DNA from: Glandiceps talaboti
Taxonomy: Eukaryota > Hemichordata > Enteropneusta > Spengelidae
Direction: 5' to 3'
Length of the DNA stretch: 64,000 nucleotides
NCBI RefSeq assembly: GCF_964340395.1
Contig: NC_135569.1
Span: 1,521,342-1,585,341, forward strand
Shown here one piece after another: positions 13,857 through 26,197 of this stretch. Position 1 is the stretch's first letter; each line of letters begins with the position of its first letter. Under the pieces are notes generated by a model. The model did no database searches and had not been told where the DNA came from. It saw nothing but the letters and a program-made list of their open reading frames with translations. The translations under genes were made by a program, and so were the position numbers.

Positions 13857-14440
13857 AAAAAAAATGATTTTTAGTAATTAGGCGATATCTTAAGAATGCA
13901 GACTTCAAATTCAATATAATTTGATAGATACCAAACCAAGTGCATATGTCACATGAAGTTTGTTGATGTAGATTATACTATTAGTTGGTAATTTGCATAA
14001 TTAATGATTTCCAGTAATTAAGCTGTATTTAAAGATTGCATATTTCAATTTCCTGAACATTTGGTACATACATAAACCATAGCAAAGGTGATATGTCCTA
14101 AAAAGCCATAATTAAATCATATCTAAACAAATGCACACTTCATATTCCGTAACATTTGGTACACACCATAATACACAATGCAAGCTTCAAATTTCATACA
14201 ATTTTGTACATACATAACAAAGCACACGTAATTGAGTTTGATGCAGTTTTTAATTGTGATGTGTAATTTGCATAAATAATCTATTTTTGATAATTAGGCA
14301 ATATCTTTAGAATGTAAGCTTTAAATTTCAGATAATTTAGTACATGCATTGATGGTAAAGAAGTGCATGTGTCCTAGGTTGTTGATATAGCTTATAATCT
14401 TAATTGTCCATTTGCAAAGTTCGTGATTGTTCGATAATTA
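13857..14440 (+). repeat. ~140-bp unit tandem repeat block, locus 1
   Basis: Recurring words are TTTGCATAAWTAATGATTT, AGTAATTAGGC, CTTCAAATTC and ATATGTCCTA. AGTAATTAGGC-like words start near 13874, 14014, 14292 and 14432, spaced 140 bp apart where units are intact. Units are diverged. The same family occurs at 48706-49150. Confidence 0.7.
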
Positions 14441-15185
14441 GGCAATGCCTTTTCAGTTTGAAATCTTCAAATTCTTATTTTCATATCCTTGCTTTCCAAA
14501 TAAGGGGTACATAATGTATGATAGCTATAACTCAGAATTTTGTTTTCCAACAATGTGTAGATACAAAACTCTAGGACAAAATATTAAGTATATAATTCTA
14601 TATATTCACCAACTGTATACGTTTTTACGACTAAACCTAGTGGGGATTTTTTAGACAAATCTCCACATTACACTCAGATATGTATACCACATAATGACTT
14701 CCCATAAAAGGAAGCCGGACTTTTATTGTAAAGAAACAGCTACTTTGACACTTAGATAGCATTATTTCTTCGTACCACTTAACAACCGGCGGGCTGTCTA
14801 TTGACAGTTCAGTCAAGACTAAGTTGTTTAATTTGAAATCCTACATAATTGATTTAGACAGGGAGACAGTATGAGATCTTACTTGCTAATATTCTATTAC
14901 TTTACATATTGCCTTTGACATTTTTACGCGTGTTGCAATTGAAAAAAGGTTTGAAGCCAATTATATATTTGTAGCAAGAATGTGATGTTGAAATGACCCT
15001 GTCAGAAATTCTCTCTAAACATTAAGGCTATGAAATACACCCGAGGACTGCTTGTGTAGCAATTAACAACACCGTCATATTCTTATTTTTGTTTCATCTA
15101 TTTCTTCTATATAAAAAACTTAGTAGGCATCCTGCTGAAGTGTATTGCATTATATCTCAAGACATTAAAAGAAAACAATGTTGTT
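14441..15185. other. non-coding stretch
   Basis: Nothing recognised between the tandem block and the foldback element. Confidence 0.55.
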
Positions 15186-15544
15186 AAAGTGACCATGTGG
15201 ATGACAAATGGGTATTTATTTTGGATTTTTCATTCATAAAAGGACTATACTGTGTTTTTCTACTTGAAAAAGAATGTGAAACGACATAATCTAAGTCATT
15301 GTTTGTAACTCAGTAACATGCCAAAAAATACCAAATGTGTCAAATGTTTGTTATTTTACGTACAACAAACATTTAAGACACTTTCTAGTATATGCTAGCT
15401 ATATTGTAATTTATTTAGTGACTAGCATGGACTTGGTATATGTTGTTTCACATTCTCTTTTCAAGTAGGAAAATACAGTAGAGTTGTTTTATGAGGAAAA
15501 ATTCCAAAATGCAAGATCAATTTGTTATCCATACAGTCACTTTC
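15186..15544 (+). mobile_element. foldback element with ~110-bp inverted arms, copy 1
   Basis: The left arm (AAAGTGACCATGTGGATGAC...TTTCTACTTGAAAAAG) matches the reverse complement of the right arm (...CTTTTCAAGTAGGAAAATAC...CATACAGTCACTTT). At its centre (15337-15381) GTGTCAAATGTTTGTT pairs with AACAAACATTTAAGACAC. There is no open frame across it. Target-site duplication was not resolved. Confidence 0.75.
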
Positions 15545-18109
15545 AAACTGTACTTATTGCAACTGGAAAGTGTTTTTTTTAAAAACTGTTTTGTTAGATA
15601 TTATGACTTCCTCGTTGTATTGCACACCCTCAAAAGTATTGAATCACCAGTGGGTAAACATATTTGGTTAGCAGTACACATAGTGTTATATTTCCAATCA
15701 AATTGATTTTTGTGTCCGCACTCAAAAATCAGCCCCAAATGAATAACGATTTCAACGTATTACTATTAGATAAAATAGACCTCTAATTGGCATGCACAAT
15801 GTCTAACTGTCTTAACAGATACAATGAATACAATATTGGATTTCTGCTTGAACAAAATACTCCAGTTAAAGCCAGTGGAGGGGTAATTGTGAACAGAATG
15901 GTTTCGGACATTTTTTGATAACTCATGAACATTCTACCTTACTAGTATTAGTTATATACGGTTTGAAGTTCCAATGGCCATTATAGTACTGGGCAGGATA
16001 ATGTAGGTGCTACCGCATACAATATGCGCACACTGTCAAAAGATATGGCTCCCTTGAAGCAATTAATCACTGACCAATGTTTGTGTCGTCCATCTAATGA
16101 TAACCATATACCTTTCAAAGAGCACCTTATCTGAATAATCGGCGCTCTTTACAGTGTTGTTAAAATGATGAATAAGAGCATGCTCGTCAGGCTAGCAATC
16201 ACAAGTTCCACTTACTCTCCTTAGTGTGTGTACTATGTAATAGTCCCTGTGAAAATGTTTGACATGTCATGACACACTGACAGAGTTCAAGGTCATTACA
16301 AGTACATTTCACATCTTAATAGTTCATTCTCTTCATTATTGAAGCTGAGATTATTTTGGTTCTTGGTTTTCGGAAAGTTTAAATGTATACACAACTCGAA
16401 TTTACTGATAGAATCACATTCTTTATATATATGCTTTTTTACCTGCACTCCTTTGAACACAGCACAGTGGCATTTTAAGTAAGACCTTAGTACGGATTTC
16501 TCTGTCATTTTTCAGCAAGTTCCAAAGGGAGCTGTGTGTAACATTTATCGCAGTTTTACAAGGTTGTACTTTATTTGAAAAAAATCCCGTGCCCCACATA
16601 ATTCATGAAAACTCAACCCTCACTTTATTAGGCCAATTTATCTGGCATGGTGAAAACGGGTAACAATCATTCTTGCCTCGCGTAGAGGAAGAATTGATTT
16701 GGGTTCAAGATTAATAAGATAGCAAAGTAAAGATTATTACATGATAACCCTTAAAGTATTTTCGTCGAAACACTTATGCGTCATAAACTGATCAAATGTT
16801 AAAGATTTTGTTCCTATTTTTCATTTTTCAAGATCAGATATGGTTAAAGACTGTGTCATGGCTACGGTTAAGGTTCAACGTATGTTATCAAAGCTGTTGG
16901 TTGTGTGTTGTGTTGTGTTGTGTTGATATTGTGTTGTGTTTCGCTACGTGGTGTTGTGTATTTAACACGACAATTTGAAGTTCTTAACTCTAAACATAAA
17001 TCATACGATACAGCGTGGTTAACAACATTAGAAGTAAGAAAACCATGATGGATATTTCAATAGTTACTGGGTGAACATGAAAGATATGCCCGACTGCATT
17101 ACCACTAATAGTTCAGCGCGGCTCTGGTCATTACAAATGAAACTCACGTAATGATAGAATTTATCAGGTTGCAGTTACTCAAAATAATAACATGTACCTG
17201 CCTATAACAAATTCAAAGCTGACGGCCCTTTAATGAGATATTTCTAATAAAATTTCAATCAATGATCCTGTCAGTGAAGAGTAATTGAAATAACACACAG
17301 TAAAAATCGCGAAGGTCTATTTATATGCATTTTACTCTTAGCTCACAATTTCATCGGACGGATTTGAACTTCCACTGATTCGTTTCGACGGCAATAATGG
17401 AATCATGGAATCACAATCTGTAGATGCAACACAAATGATGCAGAACATTTACTTAGCAGAATAATAATACAGACTGGGCTACATGCTACGTTTTCATACT
17501 GTTTGGCTTAAGGGTTTATCAAACACAGGATTTCGTAATTGACTTTTAGTACAGTTGACTTGGTTTCAAGGTCGACGTATCCCTGCCTAACTTAACGAAG
17601 AACGGTTGATGAATAACAAATGTTTGATTTGTCTGCGAGCTGAACAGGAGGTGTGTGTATGGCTGTATATGTATAGGGAGCAAAACATTGTTTAAGGTTC
17701 TAAAATCAAACCTTGCGGCACTAGTCACATGTTTTGAAGTCAGTCTGTCACGATTTCGATATTAATAACAATGTAAATTGCTCCTGTTGTAGCATATATA
17801 AATAGAAGCGTTTAAACCATCCACGATTTCGATTTCAACTATTTGTTTACCAATGGAGTATTTTACTAGGTACCATGTGATATTTGAACGCAATTAGGCG
17901 TTAATAGGTGTTGGTTGTATTGTTACTGTGTCTCATTGAATATGTAATAGTATAGTAATAAATGTATAGTCTCTCAATTCTGATTACGAAGTACATACTT
18001 CACACACAAATCATCAATAAGCAACTGATGTTATAACTTGAACCATTTACTGTTTGTTTGATGTTCTTTAAAACTGTGGTATAATATAAGCAACTCATAC
18101 TATCAACCT
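15545..18109. other. non-coding stretch
   Basis: Only the GTGTT repeat at 16900. Frames of 60-70 codons are unconvincing. Confidence 0.55.
16900..16940. repeat. (GTGTT)n repeat
   Basis: Imperfect pentanucleotide array with one GATATT interruption. Confidence 0.8.
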
Positions 18110-18350
18110 AATAGGGAACTTGCAAACCCGCCATGGTGAATGTTGCATCATGGGAAATGTGATAATAAATACGAATCACTCAGTATTGTAAACAATGTTG
18201 ACACATTGTTTATAACCACAAATAGTCGCCCTGATCATTATGGGAGGTTAATTTTATCTGTAGCTCTGGATTAGGTATAATAATACCCACATATAATCCC
18301 ACAGTCCTTTTCGTCTGAGCATGCTCAGTCTGGATTGCAAGTTCCCTATT
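18110..18350 (+). mobile_element. 250-bp TIR MITE, copy 2
   Basis: It has perfect 15-bp terminal inverted repeats, ATAGGGAACTTGCAA and TTGCAAGTTCCCTAT, and the same interior as copy 1 with a short deletion. Taken from ATAGGG, the element is flanked by TA on both sides, suggesting a TA target duplication, but other copies do not show it clearly. Confidence 0.88.
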
Positions 18351-18784
18351 ATGTACTTTTTGTGATGTTATTTAAGCACTGTCAGTTTCTAATATTAAGC
18401 CATTACTATATCGGAAACATATTCATTTGAGTGTTCATAAATATACCATTTTTGCTGACAAAATTTAAAGTAAATAAAAGTGACCCCGTCTCCTTAATTC
18501 TCGCATCCTTCTTATATAAGTATAGTAGCTGTTCACAGAATAGGACAGACGACACCTTGTATTAATTCGTCAACTTTACATACAATATGATGTCCCACAA
18601 CGTTCACAATTTCCTTTTTTAGGAGCAAATATTACATATCGCAAAGCAGTGAAAGATATTAATTGATATAGGAAATTGATTTTCGAAAGTTATGAATGAT
18701 AAATGAATATGTATTGATATAATATTATGTTATAGCAATGTCAAATTATCAAAGTAATATATTAGCTATCTCTACAGAACTTTG
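18351..18784. other. non-coding stretch
   Basis: Unique A+T-rich sequence between the MITE copy and the TA array. Confidence 0.55.
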
Positions 18785-19271
<487 letters not shown>

Positions 19272-19313
19272 GATAAAGGCAAAGCCGTCTCACTGAAATA
19301 GTGCTCAATGCAC

Positions 19314-19410
19314 TATTAGGAGGTCATCAGCCATAACGCAGGAGATTCGCGCTTTGCGATTATAAATCGTCTGATGATAGCTGAGGAAGCGTGAAACTCC
19401 GAGTAACGAT
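19314..19410 (+). repeat. dispersed repeat (ATTAGGAGGTC family) with inverted neighbour
   Basis: Starts ATTAGGAGGTCATCAGCC and contains GCGCTTTGCGATTATAAATC and GCGTGAAACTCCGAGT (19389-19404). The last word is the exact reverse complement of 19002-19017, inside the 97-bp island between two TA arrays. Repeated insertion or an internal inverted structure could explain this. Confidence 0.5.
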
Positions 19411-20346
19411 TTATAACATCGTTACGCTTTGGATTAATCCCATAATGCTGTGCTACTAATATTAATATTGCATCCAGCACTGGTCTCTCCAGTGAGACGC
19501 TTATACATCGCTTATACATATGCGTATATATTGAACACATATTGCCTGGCCATGAGCCCCCGTTTATTACACCCGAGGACTGTGTGAGAAATAGTGACAC
19601 CATAGCTCACAGCTTCAATATTCACCTAGCTTCAATTATGAACTTACAAATTAGCTATAATATGCTTGAACTAAACATATGTGCGTCTATATATATGTAC
19701 ATATGGGAACGTCTGTGAATATCGACTATACATTACATATAAAGATTATATAAGTTAACTAAGTTGAACTATAATCTGTAAGTGTGTCAGGTTAGATGAG
19801 ATGTCAGGTACATCCATCAATCGTTGGCAGGAAACATTCTTAACATTTAATTATATATCTTTAGACATCAGCTCTGTACACAAATTGGGCTTGTTGTTTG
19901 GTAATATAATTAGAGCCGTATTCAATCTCATAGAATTTCAATCTACCACAAGCTGTCAAATCATGCTGAAAAAAGAAGCATATCATTAAATCCAGAGTGA
20001 CGACAAGTAAACTATTAGTTGAAGTGGCAATGATTGACAGGTTTGTGAAAAGGTTTTATCATGTGTTTGCACCAGCTGGATGGGTTAACTCAACTGCATA
20101 TTTGTATAGACGACAGCTAATATAACGTAGAACCAAAGAAGTATATCACTTTTCAAACTTGCTTGATAGAATGTTTCTTTAACGGTAGAATGACGAAATT
20201 TCCTGGCATCTTTATTTCCTTATATTTAACCCTCTACAAATGTAATATTTCTGGTTTTATCAACATTTAATCATTTACTGTGGTGACCTGCTTACTTTAT
20301 TCCTATACCATTTGTTAAGCCCTCTCCTCCCCCTTCCCACCCTTCC
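19411..20346. other. non-coding stretch
   Basis: May include more of the ATTAGGAGGTC repeat at its left end; otherwise nothing recognised. Confidence 0.5.
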
Positions 20347-20376
20347 CATACATACATACATACATACATACATACA

Positions 20377-20406
<30 letters not shown>
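20347..20406. repeat. (CATA)n array
   Basis: Fifteen tetranucleotide units after a C-rich stretch. Confidence 0.95.
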
Positions 20407-20409
<3 letters not shown>

Positions 20410-20829
20410 CCCATCTATACTGTGATAGATAACTTTAGATACCAAAATAGGTGTGTATAATCGGATATAGTGATTTAGTAAAGATTTTCAGCTTCTTTAA
20501 ATCCTGAATAAAGCATCTTTTGTGCTCATTATACCAATCCCTTATAATGCAACCACATTCATGTATTCAACTGAGAACTACTGTACCATTGGAAACTAAA
20601 CAGCCTTGGACATTTGACCCCTATGAACTGTTATAGATACATGGTAAGGCAGGGGACATTCAAGGGAATGTTAACCACAGTCAATTAATTAAAATAGGCA
20701 ATTCAGACCTAAATACTGGGATAACAAACACAATTCCAGCTAAAAATTCTGGTTTCACCCATGTTTAAATATTTGCATTTATCCAGTATGAACGTATAAA
20801 CGTTAAAAATATATTACATAGATAGACAG
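20407..20829. other. non-coding stretch
   Basis: Unique spacer between two CATA arrays; nothing recognised. Confidence 0.55.
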
Positions 20830-20897
20830 TCATACATACATACATACATACATACATACATACATACATACATACATACATACATACATACATACAT

Positions 20898-20928
<31 letters not shown>

Positions 20929-21080
20929 TACATACATACATACATACACACATACACACATACACACATACATACATACATACATACATACATACATACA
21001 TACATACATACATACATACATACACACACACACATACATACATACATACATACATACATACATACATACATACATACATG
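20830..21080. repeat. (CATA)n with (CA)n blocks
   Basis: About 250 bp, with repeated CACACACA insertions at about 20915, 20945-20970 and 21020. Confidence 0.95.
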
Positions 21081-22177
21081 TGTGTATGAAAATTTTGATG
21101 AAGTTGGTCTAATTATTCTTCCTGTAATTCAATTTTCTATGACATTATAAATATTTCACTATACAAATTAACGATTTAACCAATTATTCATTAACTCTTG
21201 CTACTAACTATGTAACATGAAACAGTGTCGACATTAAGTCAAATCGTAATGTACGCCATTGTAATATGAATGAGTCGTACTTCGTATGTGATGGACGTAC
21301 ACATCAGTCTCATGGGGCCCAATTAACCTTTATCTAAACACATTGTCACAAATGTACGATAGGATTTGGCAATACTCAAATACTTGACCACTCCCCTTGT
21401 ATACATCGAAAGACGAAATGTTCGCCAGTTTTTTTAGAAGTAGCAGGCAAGACAATGATACCCGGGAATGGATATATAAACTGGGAACAGATATAGGGTC
21501 GATGTACGAAGTAGAGGGAATTTAGGTGGCTGAAGTGTGGTAAACCAACGGAAATTTAGTATGTATGGCAAAACAAGCATGGTTTCGCGACATGGTTTCC
21601 CTGCCAAAAGCGCTCTACATTGAAACAGTAGCGATAAACACTGACTCTGAAATGTGTTTGACAAACCTCTATATCGCGTGACAAACCCCTGTTCGCCTAA
21701 TCCCACGTACTCATGCTACTTTTAGAATTAACAATTGAAATTACATATATGTAAAAAGTCGTATACTTGTTCTTAGAACTGTAATTTCCCGCTTGTCTGT
21801 TCTCACAAAAACAAAATCAGACGACTTTATTAAAATGAAGCATATGTACATAGAAAATCACAGTCAAGTGAGTGTACCTGTAATAAGATTTATCCCCTAG
21901 TACTGATAAATCTGAGATAATTACGGAGTATTCCCATGCGGCGATGGTAATACGTCACGTATGCAGATCACAATTGCTGCCTCTGAGAGAACACAAAACT
22001 GAATATCATTATGCATGTGATGAGGGTACGCTCGATGGCTACTCGAGGACAAAATATTATATTTTCGAGTAACAGAAATTCAATTTGTGTTTGCTCTGTA
22101 GGGCAGTATAATTACCCTGAATGAATTGTTTGGTAGGGAGTTACTGGACTGACGTACTGCTAATGAAGTTATTTCCG
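21081..22177. other. mostly non-coding stretch with a possible exon at its end
   Basis: GTTTGCTCTGTAG at about 22090-22102 followed 78 nt later by AAG|GTAAGT could bound a small exon, but all three frames of that segment carry stops, so it would be non-coding. Confidence 0.35.
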
Positions 22178-22347
22178 AAGGTAAGTAACATCTTAGTGTA
22201 ATGTTCAAGGCAAGGTAAGTAATATCACAGTATAATGTTTAATGCAAGGTAAGTTAAATCTCAGTGTAACATGTTTAAGGCAAGATAAGTTAAATATCAG
22301 TGTAATGTTTAAAGCAAGGTAAGTTAAATCTCAGTGTAATGTTTAAG
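22178..22347 (+). repeat. ~34-bp minisatellite carrying the 5' splice-site consensus
   Basis: Five units of 34-36 bp (AAGGTAAGTTAAATCTCAGT + GTAATGTTTAAGGC). GTAAGT begins at 22181, 22215, 22249 and 22319; the fourth unit has ATAAGT at 22285. Each intact unit contains AAG|GTAAGT, a perfect donor consensus. Confidence 0.85.
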
Positions 22348-24119
22348 AAAACTGGATAGATGCCACACTTCTTCAATGCTAATATGATATTTCAGACCAA
22401 TAGATAATACATTGCAACCTTACCGTGATGTCTATTTGACTTCGATGAATTGCATCGGTTTCAATATTAAGGTATCAATTTATTTATAACTATCTCTCAT
22501 TAGGAAAACAAAATTATGCCTGGCTAAGACTTGCATAAACTACTTTGAAAATCATTAAAATTGTTTTGTTTTTTATATCTCACATACAATGTTTAAACAT
22601 GACTCGAATACCTAGATTTCCTGAGAGCACGTTATTTGATACACAAGGTTTATAAGCCTATTCGTTCTAATGCGTTGTTGTCAAAAATAGGTTTCTGTTG
22701 ATTTCGCCGCCTGTGTACAGTTAACTACTGCATAGACATACATATGGGGACTCTAGTTGCTATACATTCCATAGGAGTATTCGGTACTAAACCTAGGAAT
22801 TAACTCTCTTCCGAGGCCACCTGAAGGTAGTTTACTTCATTGATTCATAGCACATGCTGAAATCATGTATTCTTTCTTATTCATTAACTATTTAAATGTC
22901 ATGTGAAAACCCGTTATTAACAGAAACGTAACGAGTCCATTCCTTTTATATTGCATGGTTCGCCATATTGTGGACTGGTAGAATGGTATAATGACTTGCA
23001 TGACACGCCTTCCGGCAAAATGTTATCGAGGGTAACTAAAATTGAACGTATTGAAAATATCGAGGGAATTGACAATACGGTCTGCATGAGCTATTGGGAT
23101 CTCTTCAAGGAATTGACAAATCGAATATTGCGTGTCAGGCGGAGAAAAATGAAAACGGTCCCCTATGACACGTGTGCAATGATCGTTCGTTGTCAATGCA
23201 GTCAATTGTGACGAACTTTAGCACACATAAGACATAGTATTGTCTCTATATAATCATCCCTACAGTGTTATAAATACAATTGCTAGTTTTCCTGCATTTA
23301 ATTTTACAAAATGTTGAGGCACAAAAAGGAATTATATACTCACTCAAGTATCATTTAGATTCGGGCTTGACAATGCCAACGTATATATTTGGGGATCTGT
23401 CAACCGCAATTTTCTCTCAATGAAAGACGGTTCTGTAAGCACTTAACAATATATATGACTGTCATACTCAATTGTACAGTATTTCAATTCCCTTTACTCA
23501 ATATTAATCTAGCGTTTGTACGTGAACATGACATAAAATATTACTTACGAAACTAGTCCTATAGTAGCTATTAAAATATATCTAAACAGAGAACTAGAGC
23601 AGTTAGTTGTCTGTTTATGAGATCAACGTGACGTTCATATCATGTCAGCGAACGAAAGAAGGGTTAGATTCTCTTTATGTAGTTCATTGGGAAGCCTTTG
23701 AAAGAGCAATGAAATTCATAAATTATCATAATCTGATATAAGTTAACTGTATTTTCCAAAACTTGTATCTGTTGGTTAGAAAAAATGACCCAGATGATGG
23801 TGTACATTCTCCAAAAACATACATTGTTAGCACGTTCTTTTTTTATCTGATTGTAGATATTTTTTGGAATCAAATCAATCAGATTTCCAGACAGTTACTG
23901 AAGTTTTCTTTTCTGCAACCAACGCAAAATATAAACGCGTGGACACTAATGGTAATTCTGACCACAGCCTTCTCCATTTTAAATAACTTTTTTTTTAACT
24001 CTATAACACAGTGTTAGAACTCTGCGTAGGTGTACATGCATGTATTTAGATCAGTGACTATCTATGTGTATAAATTTACGTTGCACGATTCCAATCGAAT
24101 CACACGCAGTTAAATTGTG
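22348..24119. other. non-coding stretch
   Basis: An 86-codon frame at 22951-23211 is less A+T-rich than its surroundings and charged in the middle. No domain was recognised. Confidence 0.45.
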
Positions 24120-24355
24120 ATATTGGATACACCGTAAGGCAATTTGTGCTAAGAACTTCCCAATTTCAGATATGGACAGTTTTAGAGTAAGTGAAATTGA
24201 AGAACATCTCAATTTCAGTTATAAATTTTCAACCGTAATAAGCGTAATGTAATAATGTCATTTGATACGATACGAAGTAATTTGCGCGAAGAAACATCTA
24301 CATTTCAGATAAAGAACGTCAGTATGGAGTTTAGAGTACGTGAAATTGAAGTGTA
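24120..24355 (+). repeat. ~140-bp imperfect tandem duplication
   Basis: ATTTCAGATATGGACAG...TTTAGAGTAAGTGAAATTGAAG near 24162 recurs as ATTTCAGATAAAGAACG...TTTAGAGTACGTGAAATTGAAG near 24302. The preceding GGATACACCGTAAGGCAATT also recurs as GATACGATACGAAGTAATTT. No coding content seen. Confidence 0.6.
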
Positions 24356-25957
24356 CACTCTCGTAACGCGTGGGTATACTAATAAGTGAGACTGGATTAA
24401 GAAGAGTGGGGACACCATGGGATCATCAGAGTTAAAAGTCAAGTCTATGTGTTCTCTGAGATGTTTGATCTGAGTTTGAATATATCTGAGCAGCCCCATA
24501 ACGCTTAGCAAGTACTGTTTAAACTTATTAACGTCTAAAATGTATGTTTACACAATAATTAACCAATCTTTCAAACTTCATAAAACTTGCCTCATATAAT
24601 GTTACACACACATTTTGGAATAAATTAAATCTTCAACTAAAACCCTCTATCTAAAAGTGATATAGACTTAATACATAATCTGTGTTCTATGTCTAGCTCC
24701 CACATTCTATATTATGTATATGTTGTAATATACTATAGATATGTACGTAGGCCAAAGACATCTACCGGAACACTCCTTTATACATTTCTTTTCGCATTAC
24801 ATGTATGTGCAGAGTATAAAGTTCAATGTGTTCACGCCAAGATTATCTTAGAAAAGCCCTATTTTCATCAATATTTTTGTAAATATCATCGACGATATCT
24901 CTTGGATGTGAAGACTTCTTTTAATCTATGGACATACATAGCAGACGAGGACGATGCAGAGATGTTCAAAGAATGGACACGTGTAACAGTTACAACGTTG
25001 CCAATCTGACCCAATAATATAAAATAATGTATAGGTGTATAGTATTTAAATATCGATGATCATAATTTTTTCATGGTGCAGTATTGTTTTTGAAAAAATA
25101 ACAGTTGCTTTTCTTTGGAAATGGTGTTTTTTCCATCTGGACTCCCTGAGAGTGCAGTTGGAGTGCTCAGTGACAATGGTGCTCATTCCTTCAAGAGCCG
25201 TGTCGTGTGCATAAACATCTTTCAGCACCCTGAAGTAACAGAAGATACTCTAACATACTCCTAAGCTGCTGTGAATCACTGCTTTGGCTCATGAGGTTTA
25301 CTTATATAGTGCTTTGCTGCCTATATCTGTGCATGACCTGGTCATTTCTTATAAGCTATTGTTCACTTTAGCATTTTATTTTAAAAAATGTGATTATGGA
25401 ATTTTTTAAAAAGAATTACATGATTGTATGAACTTATAATTAGGTTGTGTCATTTTGTCCTTACAGCTCTACATTTATATATAAATCATATTTAATAAGT
25501 TACGCAGCAGTGTTCAAAATTTCTATAAAGGCAATTACAATATCTCAGTATGGTATACAGGGAACCTTAGTAACATATATTTGAATGCTGGTAACTTATG
25601 CACCATATTTGACATATCTTAAAATTGTCTACATATACCAGTATGATATTTTGTAACATCTGAAATTTTTTAACAATGCGATACATTGAATTGGTTGTAC
25701 CATTCATGCCCACACTATACCATATACAATAACCACCTCAAATTATTTATTATGAAACACTGTTACGGCATAAGTTGATCAGGGAGATACGATGCCTGCC
25801 GCGCTATCACTCAGCACTCGCGCACTTGGGGCTGAACGACACCACATCTATCTTGCAGTCTCTGTATAAATGAATGTACACGACAACACAAAATTGCAAA
25901 TATGAGTAAGACACTCTGATACAACATGAATAGTAGGAACATAAAGTGTTTTCTTTT
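24356..25957. other. non-coding stretch
   Basis: Contains a 106-codon frame (24689-25009) and a 47-codon frame (25121-25264). Neither could be assigned to a family. Confidence 0.45.
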
Positions 25958-26197
25958 GTTTCATCACAGTCGACAAAGTGTAGTGTCTTATGAAACAGTA
26001 AAAACATCTCAACTACGCGAATTGAAAAAGGCGACTTTTCATTGCCTTTAATAGTCAGAAGACACAATAAAATCATACTTTAGCTTCATCACTGTCGACA
26101 AAGTGTCCATGTGTTACCAAAACAGTTCTACATACTATTTCGACAAAGTCTAAATTATAAACCAAACGGATGAAAAACGTGACTTTTCATTGTCTTA
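25958..26197 (+). repeat. imperfect tandem duplication
   Basis: TTCATCACAGTCGACAAAGT (25958) recurs as TTCATCACTGTCGACAAAGT (26084), and GCGACTTTTCATTGCCTT recurs as GTGACTTTTCATTGTCTT. Two units of about 125-150 bp. Confidence 0.6.

Noticed and set aside
22951-23211. 86-codon frame with charged middle
   Set aside because: No signal peptide, domain or splice context. Only base composition differs mildly from neighbours.
24689-25009. 106-codon frame with a more protein-like C-terminal half
   Set aside because: The last 40 residues look plausible, but no family was recognised and the N-terminal half is A+T-driven. Kept out for lack of support.
25121-25264. 47-codon frame containing LSDNG, thought of as an integrase-like remnant
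   Set aside because: Five residues are too few; the surrounding catalytic context of a retroelement integrase is absent.
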